The notes beneath the pieces are model-generated. The model saw only the letters and a list, made by a program, of their open reading frames with translations. It made no database searches and was not told the DNA's origin. A DNA stretch of 24,535 bases from Halieaceae bacterium (GTDB taxonomy: Bacteria > Pseudomonadota > Gammaproteobacteria > Pseudomonadales > Halieaceae), in contig JABIZW010000181.1 of the NCBI GenBank assembly GCA_018666295.1, positions 1-24,535 of the forward strand, in the 5' to 3' direction. A program made the position numbers and the translations under genes. How positions within the stretch are numbered: the first letter of the stretch is position 1; the number at the start of each line of letters is the position of its first letter. Positions 7,016 to 14,232 of this stretch are shown piece after piece.

Positions 7016-8373
7016 ATAGCCAGTCCACCGCGTGCGGTTTCTTTGTAACGGCTGTCCATGTCTCGACCGGTTTCACGAACCGTCTCGATCACCTGATCGA
7101 GTGAGATCATAAACTGGCCGTCGCCGGCAAGTGCGAGGTCTGATGCTGCAATAGCCTTTACGGCGCCCATGCCGTTGCGCTCTATACACGGCACTTGGAC
7201 CAACCCGCCAATCGGATCACAGGTGAGGCCCAGGCAGTGCTCGACCGCTATCTCGGCCGCGTTTTCAATCTGCCGAGGATTGCCCCCGAGGGCCGCGGTC
7301 AGACCCGCCGCAGCCATGGACGCGGCTGCGCCTACCTCGCCCTGACAGCCGACTTCTGCCCCTGAGATCGATGCATTCATCTTAAACAAACCGCCAATGG
7401 CGGTTGCTGTGCGTAAAAACACACTCACGTGACGGTTTACGCCAGCCTCGTTGAGCTGGTGCTCATCTAGATGGGCCTTTAAAACAGCAGGAACAATGCC
7501 TGCGGCGCCGTTTGTCGGTGCGGTCACTAACCGGCCGCCGGCCGCGTTTTCCTCGTTAACCGCCATGGCATAAACCATGGCGCGCTGTGCGGCATTGGCC
7601 GGCGCTTTATCCCCTTGGGAGTTGTTAAGCAAGCGATTCCAAAGCGCACCTGCGCGTCGTTTAACGTGCAGGCCACCCGGCAGTTCGCCGTGTGCCGCAA
7701 GGCCTCGGTCAATGCAGTCGGACATGACGCTCCAGAGCGTTGCTGACATCGCGTCATGCTCCAGCTGCAGGGAGAGGTGTTCGTTTGCGGCTTGCACTTG
7801 CGCGATTGACAGATTTTCACGTGTGCACCAGTCGACGAGCTCGTTCATGCTGGCGTAGGGAAATGGGCCAGCACGGGTCTGCGTCGCGGAGGTTGCAAGC
7901 GTGTGACCGTGCTGATCCTCTACCATGCCACCACCGACGGAAAAGTAGCGCGTCTCAGCGACGACGTTGCCCTGTAAAGAGGCGCTAAACGTCATACCGT
8001 TAGGGTGGTTGCTGAGTGGCACCGTGTCTCGATAAAGGTGCTGCTCAGGGTTAAAGCGGAGCTGAGCCCCGCTCTCAAGCGAGAGTTGACCGAGCGTGGT
8101 CGCCGACTGCCACATCGCGTGAATGTCGGACAGTGTGACTGTTTCGTAGTGAAACCCGGCAAGCCCTGCGGTGATTGCTCCGGGTGTCCCATGCCCATCA
8201 CCCGTTGCCGCCAGCGACCCGTGCAATGTCACTTCAATAGCGAGGGGTTTAGTCAGCAGTTCGGGGCTGAGGCTCCCTATGAAGTGGTGTGCGGCATGCA
8301 TGGGTCCCATGGTGTGGCTTGACGATGGACCGATGCCGATTTTGAAGATGTCGTTTAACGCCAGCCCGCTCAT
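6976..8373 (-). CDS. sdaA: L-serine dehydratase (iron-sulfur, single-chain)
   Basis: A 465-residue L-serine ammonia-lyase giving pyruvate and ammonia with a [4Fe-4S] cluster instead of PLP. The N-terminal beta domain begins with IGPSSSHTMGPMHAA, and the C-terminal alpha domain has PTNGAAGIVPAVL, the cluster cysteines Cys343 (GCQGEVG), Cys385 (LTCDPIGG) and Cys396 (VPCIERN). The last residue is Cys465, matching the terminal cysteine that, as I recall from the Legionella enzyme structure, enters the active site as the fourth cluster ligand in the resting state. Length fits the type-II single-chain form. An AGGGAG lies seven bases before the ATG. The final codons overlap truC on the other strand. 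It is downstream of kynU on the same strand but 126 bases away with an inverted repeat between, so it probably has its own promoter. Confidence 0.95.
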   Translation of the reverse strand: MSGLALNDIFKIGIGPSSSHTMGPMHAAHHFIGSLSPELLTKPLAIEVTLHGSLAATGDGHGTPGAITAGLAGFHYETVTLSDIHAMWQSATTLGQLSLESGAQLRFNPEQHLYRDTVPLSNHPNGMTFSASLQGNVVAETRYFSVGGGMVEDQHGHTLATSATQTRAGPFPYASMNELVDWCTRENLSIAQVQAANEHLSLQLEHDAMSATLWSVMSDCIDRGLAAHGELPGGLHVKRRAGALWNRLLNNSQGDKAPANAAQRAMVYAMAVNEENAAGGRLVTAPTNGAAGIVPAVLKAHLDEHQLNEAGVNRHVSVFLRTATAIGGLFKMNASISGAEVGCQGEVGAAASMAAAGLTAALGGNPRQIENAAEIAVEHCLGLTCDPIGGLVQVPCIERNGMGAVKAIAASDLALAGDGQFMISLDQVIETVRETGRDMDSRYKETARGGLAIHGLKIPVTAVEC

Positions 8374-8414
8374 AACCAGCTCCCTGTAAAGCGCGTAACG
8401 CTATCGCAAACGAA

Positions 8415-8447
8415 ATACCGCGAATACACTTATTTCAATCGCGGTAT
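8415..8447. promoter_or_regulatory. 9-bp perfect inverted repeat upstream of sdaA
   Basis: The arms ATACCGCGA (8415-8423) and TCGCGGTAT (8439-8447) are exact reverse complements separated by 15 bases, lying 42-74 bases upstream of the sdaA ATG and downstream of kynU. This can be an operator for a dimeric regulator of sdaA or a weak intercistronic hairpin for kynU. Only a broken T-run follows it on the minus strand, so an operator seems somewhat more likely. Confidence 0.4.
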
Positions 8448-8499
8448 ACCGAGTTCGGGGTAGGTTTCAGGGGCAGTGGATACGCCGGTACCCTGGCGC

Positions 8500-9705
8500 C
8501 TAGGTGACGGTGGACTTGACCTGATATTTGGGCGCTTCATAGCGCTTACTTGCAATAATCGCCTCGAGCGCACTCATGGCGCGCTCCGTGTCGGCGTCGG
8601 TGTTGTAGAGTGGCGCAAATCCAAACCGCACAATATTGGGTTCGCGATAATCGATAATAATGCCGTCGTCGATCAGTGCCTGACTGATTGGAAATGCATC
8701 ATCCAGCGCCAAACTGACATGCGATCCACGCTGACTGTCATTCTCAGGGGTGAGTAAGGTTGAGGTGGCGGACAAGGGACTGCGCTTCCAACGCTCAATA
8801 AACGCACGCGTAAGCGAGAGACTGGCGTCTCTAAGGTCTCGAACGTTTACGTCCTCGAACAGCGTTAAGGCACCCGCAACCGCACTCAGTGCGATCACAC
8901 TCTGGGTCCCCGTCAAAAAGCGTTGAATCCCTTTGGCGGGCTCATACTGAGGCTCGAAGTCGAAGATGCGCGCGTGGCCCATCCAGCCAGGGATTGGATT
9001 CTGTGCCAACTGGTGCTTGGCGCGAGCAAAAAGAAACCCTGGCGCTCCCGGCCCGCCGTTTAAAAACTTATAGGTGCAGCCGACGGCGAAATCAACGTTT
9101 GACGATTCCAGCGACAGCTCAACAACACCTGCACTGTGTGCTAAATCCCACACAACCAAGGCGCCTGCCTCCTGCGCAAGCGCGGTAATGCCCGGCATGT
9201 CGCGCAGCGTTCCCGTTTTGTAATCGACATGGGAAAGTGCAAGGACCGCGGTATCGGATAAATCATCAGCCGTTAATTTTGAAATATCGGTGGCCTTGAC
9301 CTGACAACGATCCGCACCCATCAGTCGCGCAAGCCCCGAGGCAATGTAGTTGTCGGTGGGAAACTGATGCGCCTCGACAGTGATACGGGTTCGCGTGTTA
9401 TTGATTTCAAGGGCTGCTGACAGTGCCTTAAACAGGTTGACTGACAGACTGTCGCAGCAAATCACGTTCCCGCGATGTGCACCGATAATCGGTGCTATTT
9501 GGTTACCCACTGTTTGTGGAAGGTCGATCCAACCGTGTTTATTCCACGCCGCCACTAAATCCTGTCCCCACTGCTGGGAGATCGCCTCAATGAGGTGTTC
9601 AGAAGCCTCAGACGTTAAGGGGCCCAGTGAATTGCCATCAAGATAGACTTTGTCATTAGGGAGCAAAAAACGAGATCTGACTCGTTCAATAGACGGGTTA
9701 GTCAT
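8500..9705 (-). CDS. kynU: Kynureninase
   Basis: A 401-residue PLP-dependent fold-type I enzyme that cleaves L-kynurenine (or 3-hydroxykynurenine) to anthranilate (or 3-hydroxyanthranilate) and alanine. Diagnostic segments are YLDGNSLGPL near residue 21, WNKHGWIDLP near 54, the cofactor aspartate in VVWDLAHSAG (Asp187), and the Schiff-base lysine in CTYKFLNGGPG (Lys213), followed by GTQSVIALSA. Length is a little short of the usual 410-420 residues, but no block is missing. The ATG is three bases after the stop of the upstream hydrolase gene, so the two are one operon for tryptophan/kynurenine breakdown. No tryptophan 2,3-dioxygenase is in the window. Confidence 0.94.
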   Translation of the reverse strand: MTNPSIERVRSRFLLPNDKVYLDGNSLGPLTSEASEHLIEAISQQWGQDLVAAWNKHGWIDLPQTVGNQIAPIIGAHRGNVICCDSLSVNLFKALSAALEINNTRTRITVEAHQFPTDNYIASGLARLMGADRCQVKATDISKLTADDLSDTAVLALSHVDYKTGTLRDMPGITALAQEAGALVVWDLAHSAGVVELSLESSNVDFAVGCTYKFLNGGPGAPGFLFARAKHQLAQNPIPGWMGHARIFDFEPQYEPAKGIQRFLTGTQSVIALSAVAGALTLFEDVNVRDLRDASLSLTRAFIERWKRSPLSATSTLLTPENDSQRGSHVSLALDDAFPISQALIDDGIIIDYREPNIVRFGFAPLYNTDADTERAMSALEAIIASKRYEAPKYQVKSTVT

Positions 9706-9707
9706 GT

Positions 9708-10538
9708 TTAAGGCATCCCCTTGGGAACCAGACTTTCGAGTGCGATCAGTGCCGCTTGAAATGCGGGTGTTGCAGGGTGGATGACATCGAAGTGACCGGC
9801 ACCATCCACCGTGGTGATCACCGCTTCGTCAAACGCGAGCGTTTGGTCGTGGCCCACGATCGGGTCGTCCCGTCCAATGACAATACGTACAGGGGTCGCG
9901 ATGCGACTGACTGTGACCGAGGCCTCGCGGTATCGTTTATCCGGCTGATAGTCTTGATCTCCCATGAAAGGCGCCACCATGGACTGACAGCTGCCTTTTT
10001 GCGCCCCATAACCGACAAGATCTGTAATGGGTGCGAGCCCAACAATACCGTCGATCGGAAGATCCTCGTCTTGCGCGGCCCTCAGTGCCAGGTGTCCTCC
10101 GGCAGAGTGGCCGATGAGAACAGGACGAACCCCGGCAGTGTCTGTCACGTAGTTCACCGCGGTCTTGATATCCTCGAGACTACCGGGCCAGCCGCCACCT
10201 GGGTCACCGACGCGCCGATACTCCGGAACCCAAACGTCGTATCCGTGGCGCGTCAGAGATTCCGCCATGGGCAGCGCGTGGTCACGCGAGTAGGCATTTG
10301 ACCAGCAGCCGCCGTGAATGAGGACAAGTGTGGTTTTTAATGGGGCGGCAGTGCTGACCTTCAAGACGGTTTGCAAGCTGCCCGGCCCATAGCGGTGGTG
10401 TTCGTGAGCGCGCAACACGGGCAGGTCCATAACCGCGTCAAAGGACACAGATTCTGTGACGGGCGAGGCTGAAAGGCCTCCCGAAAGGACGCACGACGCG
10501 ATCAGAAGTGCGCAGTAGGGGCGGTTAAATCGGGCCAT
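9708..10538 (-). CDS. Alpha/beta hydrolase, candidate N-formylkynurenine formamidase with signal-like N-terminus
   Basis: A 276-residue esterase/lipase-type alpha/beta hydrolase. It has the oxyanion HGGCW motif at residues 75-79, nucleophile Ser145 in GHSAGGH, and likely acid and base Asp225 (GRDDP) and His249 (GAGHF). Enzymes of the HGG type hydrolyse N-formylkynurenine in eukaryotes, and the two-base spacing to kynU makes that role attractive here, since it would supply kynurenine. The first 25 residues contain a hydrophobic stretch ending in LIASC or in a LSASP-type cleavage site, so the protein could be a lipoprotein or periplasmic. That is unexpected for a formamidase and argues for caution. 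Any ribosome-binding site is weak. It lies 49 bases after psiE on the same strand. Confidence 0.7.
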   Translation of the reverse strand: MARFNRPYCALLIASCVLSGGLSASPVTESVSFDAVMDLPVLRAHEHHRYGPGSLQTVLKVSTAAPLKTTLVLIHGGCWSNAYSRDHALPMAESLTRHGYDVWVPEYRRVGDPGGGWPGSLEDIKTAVNYVTDTAGVRPVLIGHSAGGHLALRAAQDEDLPIDGIVGLAPITDLVGYGAQKGSCQSMVAPFMGDQDYQPDKRYREASVTVSRIATPVRIVIGRDDPIVGHDQTLAFDEAVITTVDGAGHFDVIHPATPAFQAALIALESLVPKGMP

Positions 10539-10587
10539 TGCTTATCATAGACAGTCGGCGCGTAGGCTAGAAGCCCTCGCTTAAGAA

Positions 10588-11016
10588 TTACTTTCTTGAG
10601 AATTGATGGCTTGCCCAGGTGAGCGCACCGTAGGCGATTGCCAACAGTAGGACTGCGCCTGCTTCGTACATCAGGTGTGTCGGTTCCGAGTCCTTACTCA
10701 GTAAAATGAGTCGCGTGATGCCGGTAATCGCGATAAGGACGGGCAGGGTGACCGGCACACTGTGGGTGGAATAGTAGGCATAGGCCATACCGAGTACTTC
10801 GAGGTAGATAAACAGCAGAAGAAGGTCAGCAAGATTAATATCACCCGTTTTGGCTAATCCTCCGAGCTCAAACGCGACAGCCACAATGGCAAGCACGCCA
10901 ATGAGCAACAACAGCCCTCGCTCGGCAAACGCGAACATCCCCAATACTACGTCGTCAAATCGATCGATAAACTTTGACGACTTACTGCTGGACGAAGAAT
11001 CCTTGTCTTGACCCAT
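10588..11016 (-). CDS. PsiE-family inner-membrane protein
   Basis: A 142-residue membrane protein of the phosphate-starvation-inducible PsiE family; molecular function is unknown. A Ser-rich, charged N-terminus precedes four predicted helices at about residues 34-54, 62-82, 86-105 and 115-136. The central LLFIYLEVLGMAYAYYSTH plus VPVTLPVLIAITGITR is the family hallmark. The ATG has a GGGAG seven bases upstream. The gene is divergent from the acyl-CoA synthetase across 163 bases. One PhoB-like half-site (CAGTCATAAAAA, minus strand, 11093-11104) lies in its leader, but no second half-site was found, so phosphate control is only a possibility. Confidence 0.85.
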   Translation of the reverse strand: MGQDKDSSSSSKSSKFIDRFDDVVLGMFAFAERGLLLLIGVLAIVAVAFELGGLAKTGDINLADLLLLFIYLEVLGMAYAYYSTHSVPVTLPVLIAITGITRLILLSKDSEPTHLMYEAGAVLLLAIAYGALTWASHQFSRK

Positions 11017-11179
11017 GGTGTACTCCCGAAACTGATGCTGGTCTGGGTTTTACGGACAAAAGGCGGTCTTCGTTCAGTCTAGCGACGCCTTATTTTTATG
11101 ACTGCGACGATGTCGAACCTTTGGTAAGGTCTCACGACACTGAAAGCCGCCAATAATGAACGCGTAAAAGGAATACCCC

Positions 11180-12718
11180 GTGACACTATCGCTCTGTAAT
11201 CAGCTTGACGATCGACGCCGACAACGACCCGACGCATTTGCTTATGTCATCGACGGCGCAGGGCGCTCAAACGAAGTCAGCATTGACCATGTTTTTCGCA
11301 TTGCCAATGGACTCATTGCTGCGGGTATTGGTAAAGGTGATCGAATCGCTGTGCTGTCGCGCAATAGCGTCGAATGTGCGGAAGTCATGACCGGTATTTT
11401 ATGCTCGGGCGCCAGTATGGTACCCGTGCCCAGTACCGCCACACCTGAAGCACAACGAAATATGCTGGCAGACAGTGCGGTGAAGGGCCTTTTCGTCTCG
11501 GATGATTACCGAGAGGCCGCGCTTGATCAGTTTTTGGACTTGCCCAGTATTCGCTCTGAGCTTCGATTTGCCCTGGAGAGTGCCTGCGACGTGTTTAGCG
11601 ATCACTGGGTGTGGGCCGGGCAATTTCCGACCGTATCTCCAAATATTCAGATGGCGCTGGATGAGGAGTACGACATTCTGTATAGCTCGGGTACAACGGG
11701 AATGCCTAAAGGCATTATCCACAGTCACTTGGCGCGGCATTTGCTGATTTCTGGCACACAAGCGATGGATTTTGAAGGCGCGACGGTACTGACCAGTACG
11801 CCACTCTATTCCAATACGACGATTACAACGTGGTGGCCGTCGGTGTGGGTCGGTGCGACTCAAATTATCATGCGAAAGTTTAATGCTGAGCAGGCCAATG
11901 AGCTGGTTCGAGACTACCAAGTCACGCACGCGATGCTCGTGCCTGTTCAGTACCAGCGAATGTGGGCGGCCGATAACCATACTGCGGCTAACTGGGAAAG
12001 TGTCAGGTGGCTATTGTCCACCAGTGCACCGCTATCGGCGGCCATGAAAGAGAAAATCCTTGCCGACACTGATGCGCAACTTCTGGAGTTCTACGGCCTC
12101 ACCGAGGGTGGTGTTGCAACCACCCTGGTGGCGCGTAAAGCCGCGGAATTGGGGAAGCTCGCGTCTGTTGGTCAGGTTCAGCCTGGTGGTGAGCTTAAAA
12201 TTTTGGGAGAGAATGGTGAGCAGTTGGGTCCGCTAGAGGCGGGAGAAATTGTCGGTCGCACGGGTATTATGAGCGATGGTTATCTCAATCGTGACGACGC
12301 GACCAAAGCGATGCATTGGTTTGATGAGAATGGCCAGCTTTTCTACCGATCGGGTGACGTGGGTTATCTGGATGAGGATGGCTGGCTGTTTTTGAGCGAT
12401 CGAATAAAAGACATGATCCTGTCCGGTGGGCAAAACATCTATGCGACTGATCTAGAGGAAGCTTTGAACGCGGCATCCGATGTTGTCGAATCGGCAGTGG
12501 TGGCGAGACCCTCAGATCACTGGGGTGAGACGCCTTGGGCGTTTGTCGTTAAACAGCCCGGTAGCATGCGCTCAGAAGATGATATTAGGCATGAGGCCAA
12601 CGGCCGACTCAGCAGTATTCAGGCAATCGCGGGGGTCACGTTCATGAATGAACTGCCCCGAAGTGACATTGGCAAAATTCTCAAACGTCAGCTTCGGGAG
12701 GCTTTCACTGAGGACTGA
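11180..12718 (+). CDS. AMP-forming acyl-CoA synthetase (class I adenylate-forming)
   Basis: A 512-residue enzyme that activates a carboxylic acid to its acyl-CoA through an acyl-adenylate. Core motifs are in order: the P-loop YSSGTTGMPKG at 168-178, TSTPLYSN near 205, FYGLTEGG near 304, the SGDVGYLDEDGW segment near 391, the hinge DRIKDMILSGGQNIY near 407, and the C-terminal catalytic lysine Lys499 in SDIGKILKR. Length fits medium- or long-chain or aryl-CoA ligases; the acid cannot be predicted. The GTG at 11180 is preceded by AAGGA seven bases upstream, and no better start exists. It ends one base before the convergent amidohydrolase gene. It is a single gene between oppositely oriented neighbours, so context gives no pathway. 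Confidence 0.88.
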   Translation: MTLSLCNQLDDRRRQRPDAFAYVIDGAGRSNEVSIDHVFRIANGLIAAGIGKGDRIAVLSRNSVECAEVMTGILCSGASMVPVPSTATPEAQRNMLADSAVKGLFVSDDYREAALDQFLDLPSIRSELRFALESACDVFSDHWVWAGQFPTVSPNIQMALDEEYDILYSSGTTGMPKGIIHSHLARHLLISGTQAMDFEGATVLTSTPLYSNTTITTWWPSVWVGATQIIMRKFNAEQANELVRDYQVTHAMLVPVQYQRMWAADNHTAANWESVRWLLSTSAPLSAAMKEKILADTDAQLLEFYGLTEGGVATTLVARKAAELGKLASVGQVQPGGELKILGENGEQLGPLEAGEIVGRTGIMSDGYLNRDDATKAMHWFDENGQLFYRSGDVGYLDEDGWLFLSDRIKDMILSGGQNIYATDLEEALNAASDVVESAVVARPSDHWGETPWAFVVKQPGSMRSEDDIRHEANGRLSSIQAIAGVTFMNELPRSDIGKILKRQLREAFTED

Positions 12719-12719
12719 T

Positions 12720-14000
12720 CTACTGATCGGCCATCATGTAGTCGAGCGTCATCGACGTCAGTGCCTCGACCCCTACGGGGAGCGCTCGTTCATCAGCATA
12801 GAACCGCGGTGAATGGTTGGGATGAATGAGGCTGGGGTCCTCTGGCGCCACACCCAGGAATAAGAACAGCCCGGGCACTTCATTGGCGAAGTAAGAAAAG
12901 TCCTCTGCCGTGGTGGTCTGCGCCGCTTCAATAAAACGGTCTCCAGCGACCGCCTCCAAGGTTGGCGACATTTGCCGAAAGAGTTCGGGGTCATTTCGCG
13001 TGACGCCGTAGCCCATGTCGATCTGTACGTCGGCCGTTGCGCCCGACGCCTCGGCAATGCTTGTTGCCGTGCGGCGAATGCGTTCATGAATATCAAGCCG
13101 GGTTGCCGCATCAAAGGTTCTAATCGTGCCCTCGAGCTCCACCGACTCGGGAATAATGTTGTTGCGTACACCACCCTCGATTCTACCGATCGTGACGATA
13201 GAGGGTGTGAGCGTTGCATCAATCTGTCGAGAGACAATGGTTTGTAAGCCTAAAACCACCTGGCTTGAGGTGACAATAGGATCCACGCCGGCCCACGGGA
13301 CGGCACCATGCGTTTGTTTGCCGTTAATTGTTATTTGATGTCGGTCTGACGACGCCATGAGGCCACCGGGTCGTGTGGCGATCGTTCCTACGGGAAAGGG
13401 AAATACATGCAGACCGAAGACCACGTCGGGGCGTGGATTTTCGAAAACGCCTTCCAGCATCATTAGTTCTGCACCACCGACTGATCCGTCGGGAGTTCCT
13501 TCCTCTGCAGGCTGAAAGATAAACTTCACGGTACCCGGCAGGTCATCGCCCATGCCGGCGAGGACTTCGGCAACACCCATTAAAATCGCAACATGGTTGT
13601 CGTGCCCACAGGCGTGCATAATTCCAACATCACGACCCTGATAGACGCCTCTTGCCTTTGACGCAAAGGGGAGGTCGACCATTTCTGTGACCGGGAGAGC
13701 GTCCATGTCTGCTCGGAGCGCAACAACCGGTCCATCACCCCCTTTTAACGTCCCAACGACACCGGTGTGTGCCACTTCGGTTTCGACCTCCATGCCGAGC
13801 GCACGGAGGTGGTCTGCAACAATTTTTGCCGTTCGAAATTCTTGATTACTGAGCTCTGGGTGTTCGTGAAAATCACGCCGCCACGTCACAACTTTTGGCA
13901 TGACTGCAGTCACTTTCGTACTGACGTCAGCGGGTAGGGCGTACGTCATTGAGCTTGTGAGCATTGCCAGTGTAACGAGCAAGGAGGTTTTAAGGGTCAT
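12720..14000 (-). CDS. Exported M20 family metallo-amidohydrolase
   Basis: A 426-residue peptidase M20D-type amidohydrolase related to hippurate hydrolase and N-acyl-amino-acid amidohydrolases, which release an acyl group from an amino acid. Metal ligands are present: Cys131 and His133 in MHACGHDNH, Glu166/167 in QPAEEGTPDG, His198 in GLHVFPFP, and a C-terminal His393/His396 in HPNHSPRFY. The dimerisation domain contains NGKQTHGAVPW near residue 227. A classic signal peptide (Lys4, hydrophobic core, cleavage near TYA-LP at 21-22) indicates periplasmic action. I chose the ATG at 14000 because it puts the signal peptide at the N-terminus and has AGGA nine bases upstream (14010-14013); an in-frame ATG at 14069 would bury it. 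An 11-bp tandem array lies just upstream. Substrate is unknown. Confidence 0.9.
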   Translation of the reverse strand: MTLKTSLLVTLAMLTSSMTYALPADVSTKVTAVMPKVVTWRRDFHEHPELSNQEFRTAKIVADHLRALGMEVETEVAHTGVVGTLKGGDGPVVALRADMDALPVTEMVDLPFASKARGVYQGRDVGIMHACGHDNHVAILMGVAEVLAGMGDDLPGTVKFIFQPAEEGTPDGSVGGAELMMLEGVFENPRPDVVFGLHVFPFPVGTIATRPGGLMASSDRHQITINGKQTHGAVPWAGVDPIVTSSQVVLGLQTIVSRQIDATLTPSIVTIGRIEGGVRNNIIPESVELEGTIRTFDAATRLDIHERIRRTATSIAEASGATADVQIDMGYGVTRNDPELFRQMSPTLEAVAGDRFIEAAQTTTAEDFSYFANEVPGLFLFLGVAPEDPSLIHPNHSPRFYADERALPVGVEALTSMTLDYMMADQ

Positions 14001-14033
14001 GGGCGTCTGTCCTGCAAAGGTCTTAGAGGTAAG

Positions 14034-14039
14034 AATATA
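14034..14039 (-). promoter_or_regulatory. Possible -10 box of the amidohydrolase gene
   Basis: TATATT on the minus strand, 34 bases upstream of the ATG at 14000. No good -35 hexamer sits 16-18 bases further up. Instead the nearest unit of the tandem array covers that position, which would suit an activator-dependent promoter. Confidence 0.35.
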
Positions 14040-14053
14040 CTTCGAGTTGCCAG

Positions 14054-14108
14054 TCCAGAGATAGTGCAATGAGAGTCCAGAGATGCTCTAGAGAGGCTCC
14101 AGAGGCAC
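14054..14108 (-). repeat. Array of five 11-bp units upstream of the M20 amidohydrolase
   Basis: Units start at 14054, 14065, 14076, 14087 and 14098. On the plus strand they begin TCCAGAG, TGCAATG, TCCAGAG, TCTAGAG and TCCAGAG, so three of five 7-mers are identical, one has a single mismatch and one is poor. The first and third units share TCCAGAGAT and both are preceded by AG. The exact 11-base period is the spacing used by OmpR/PhoB-type response regulators on direct repeats, and the array ends about 15 bases before a candidate -10 box. It may equally be a small tandem duplication with no function. Confidence 0.55.
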
Positions 14109-14232
14109 TGCGGTTGCCGGCGCCAAATCTGTGTGGCCGCAGTTGCAATAGCATCAGGCTGCGAAAATGAGCGCGACGCAAGCAATGCCGCGCCCATCAG
14201 CACGATGACTGCCAAGAGGCGTCGTTTAGGCG

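Noticed and set aside
14001..14069. Longer amidohydrolase start at 14069
   Set aside because: It would place 23 unrelated residues before a normal signal peptide, and the ATG at 14000 has a good ribosome-binding site.
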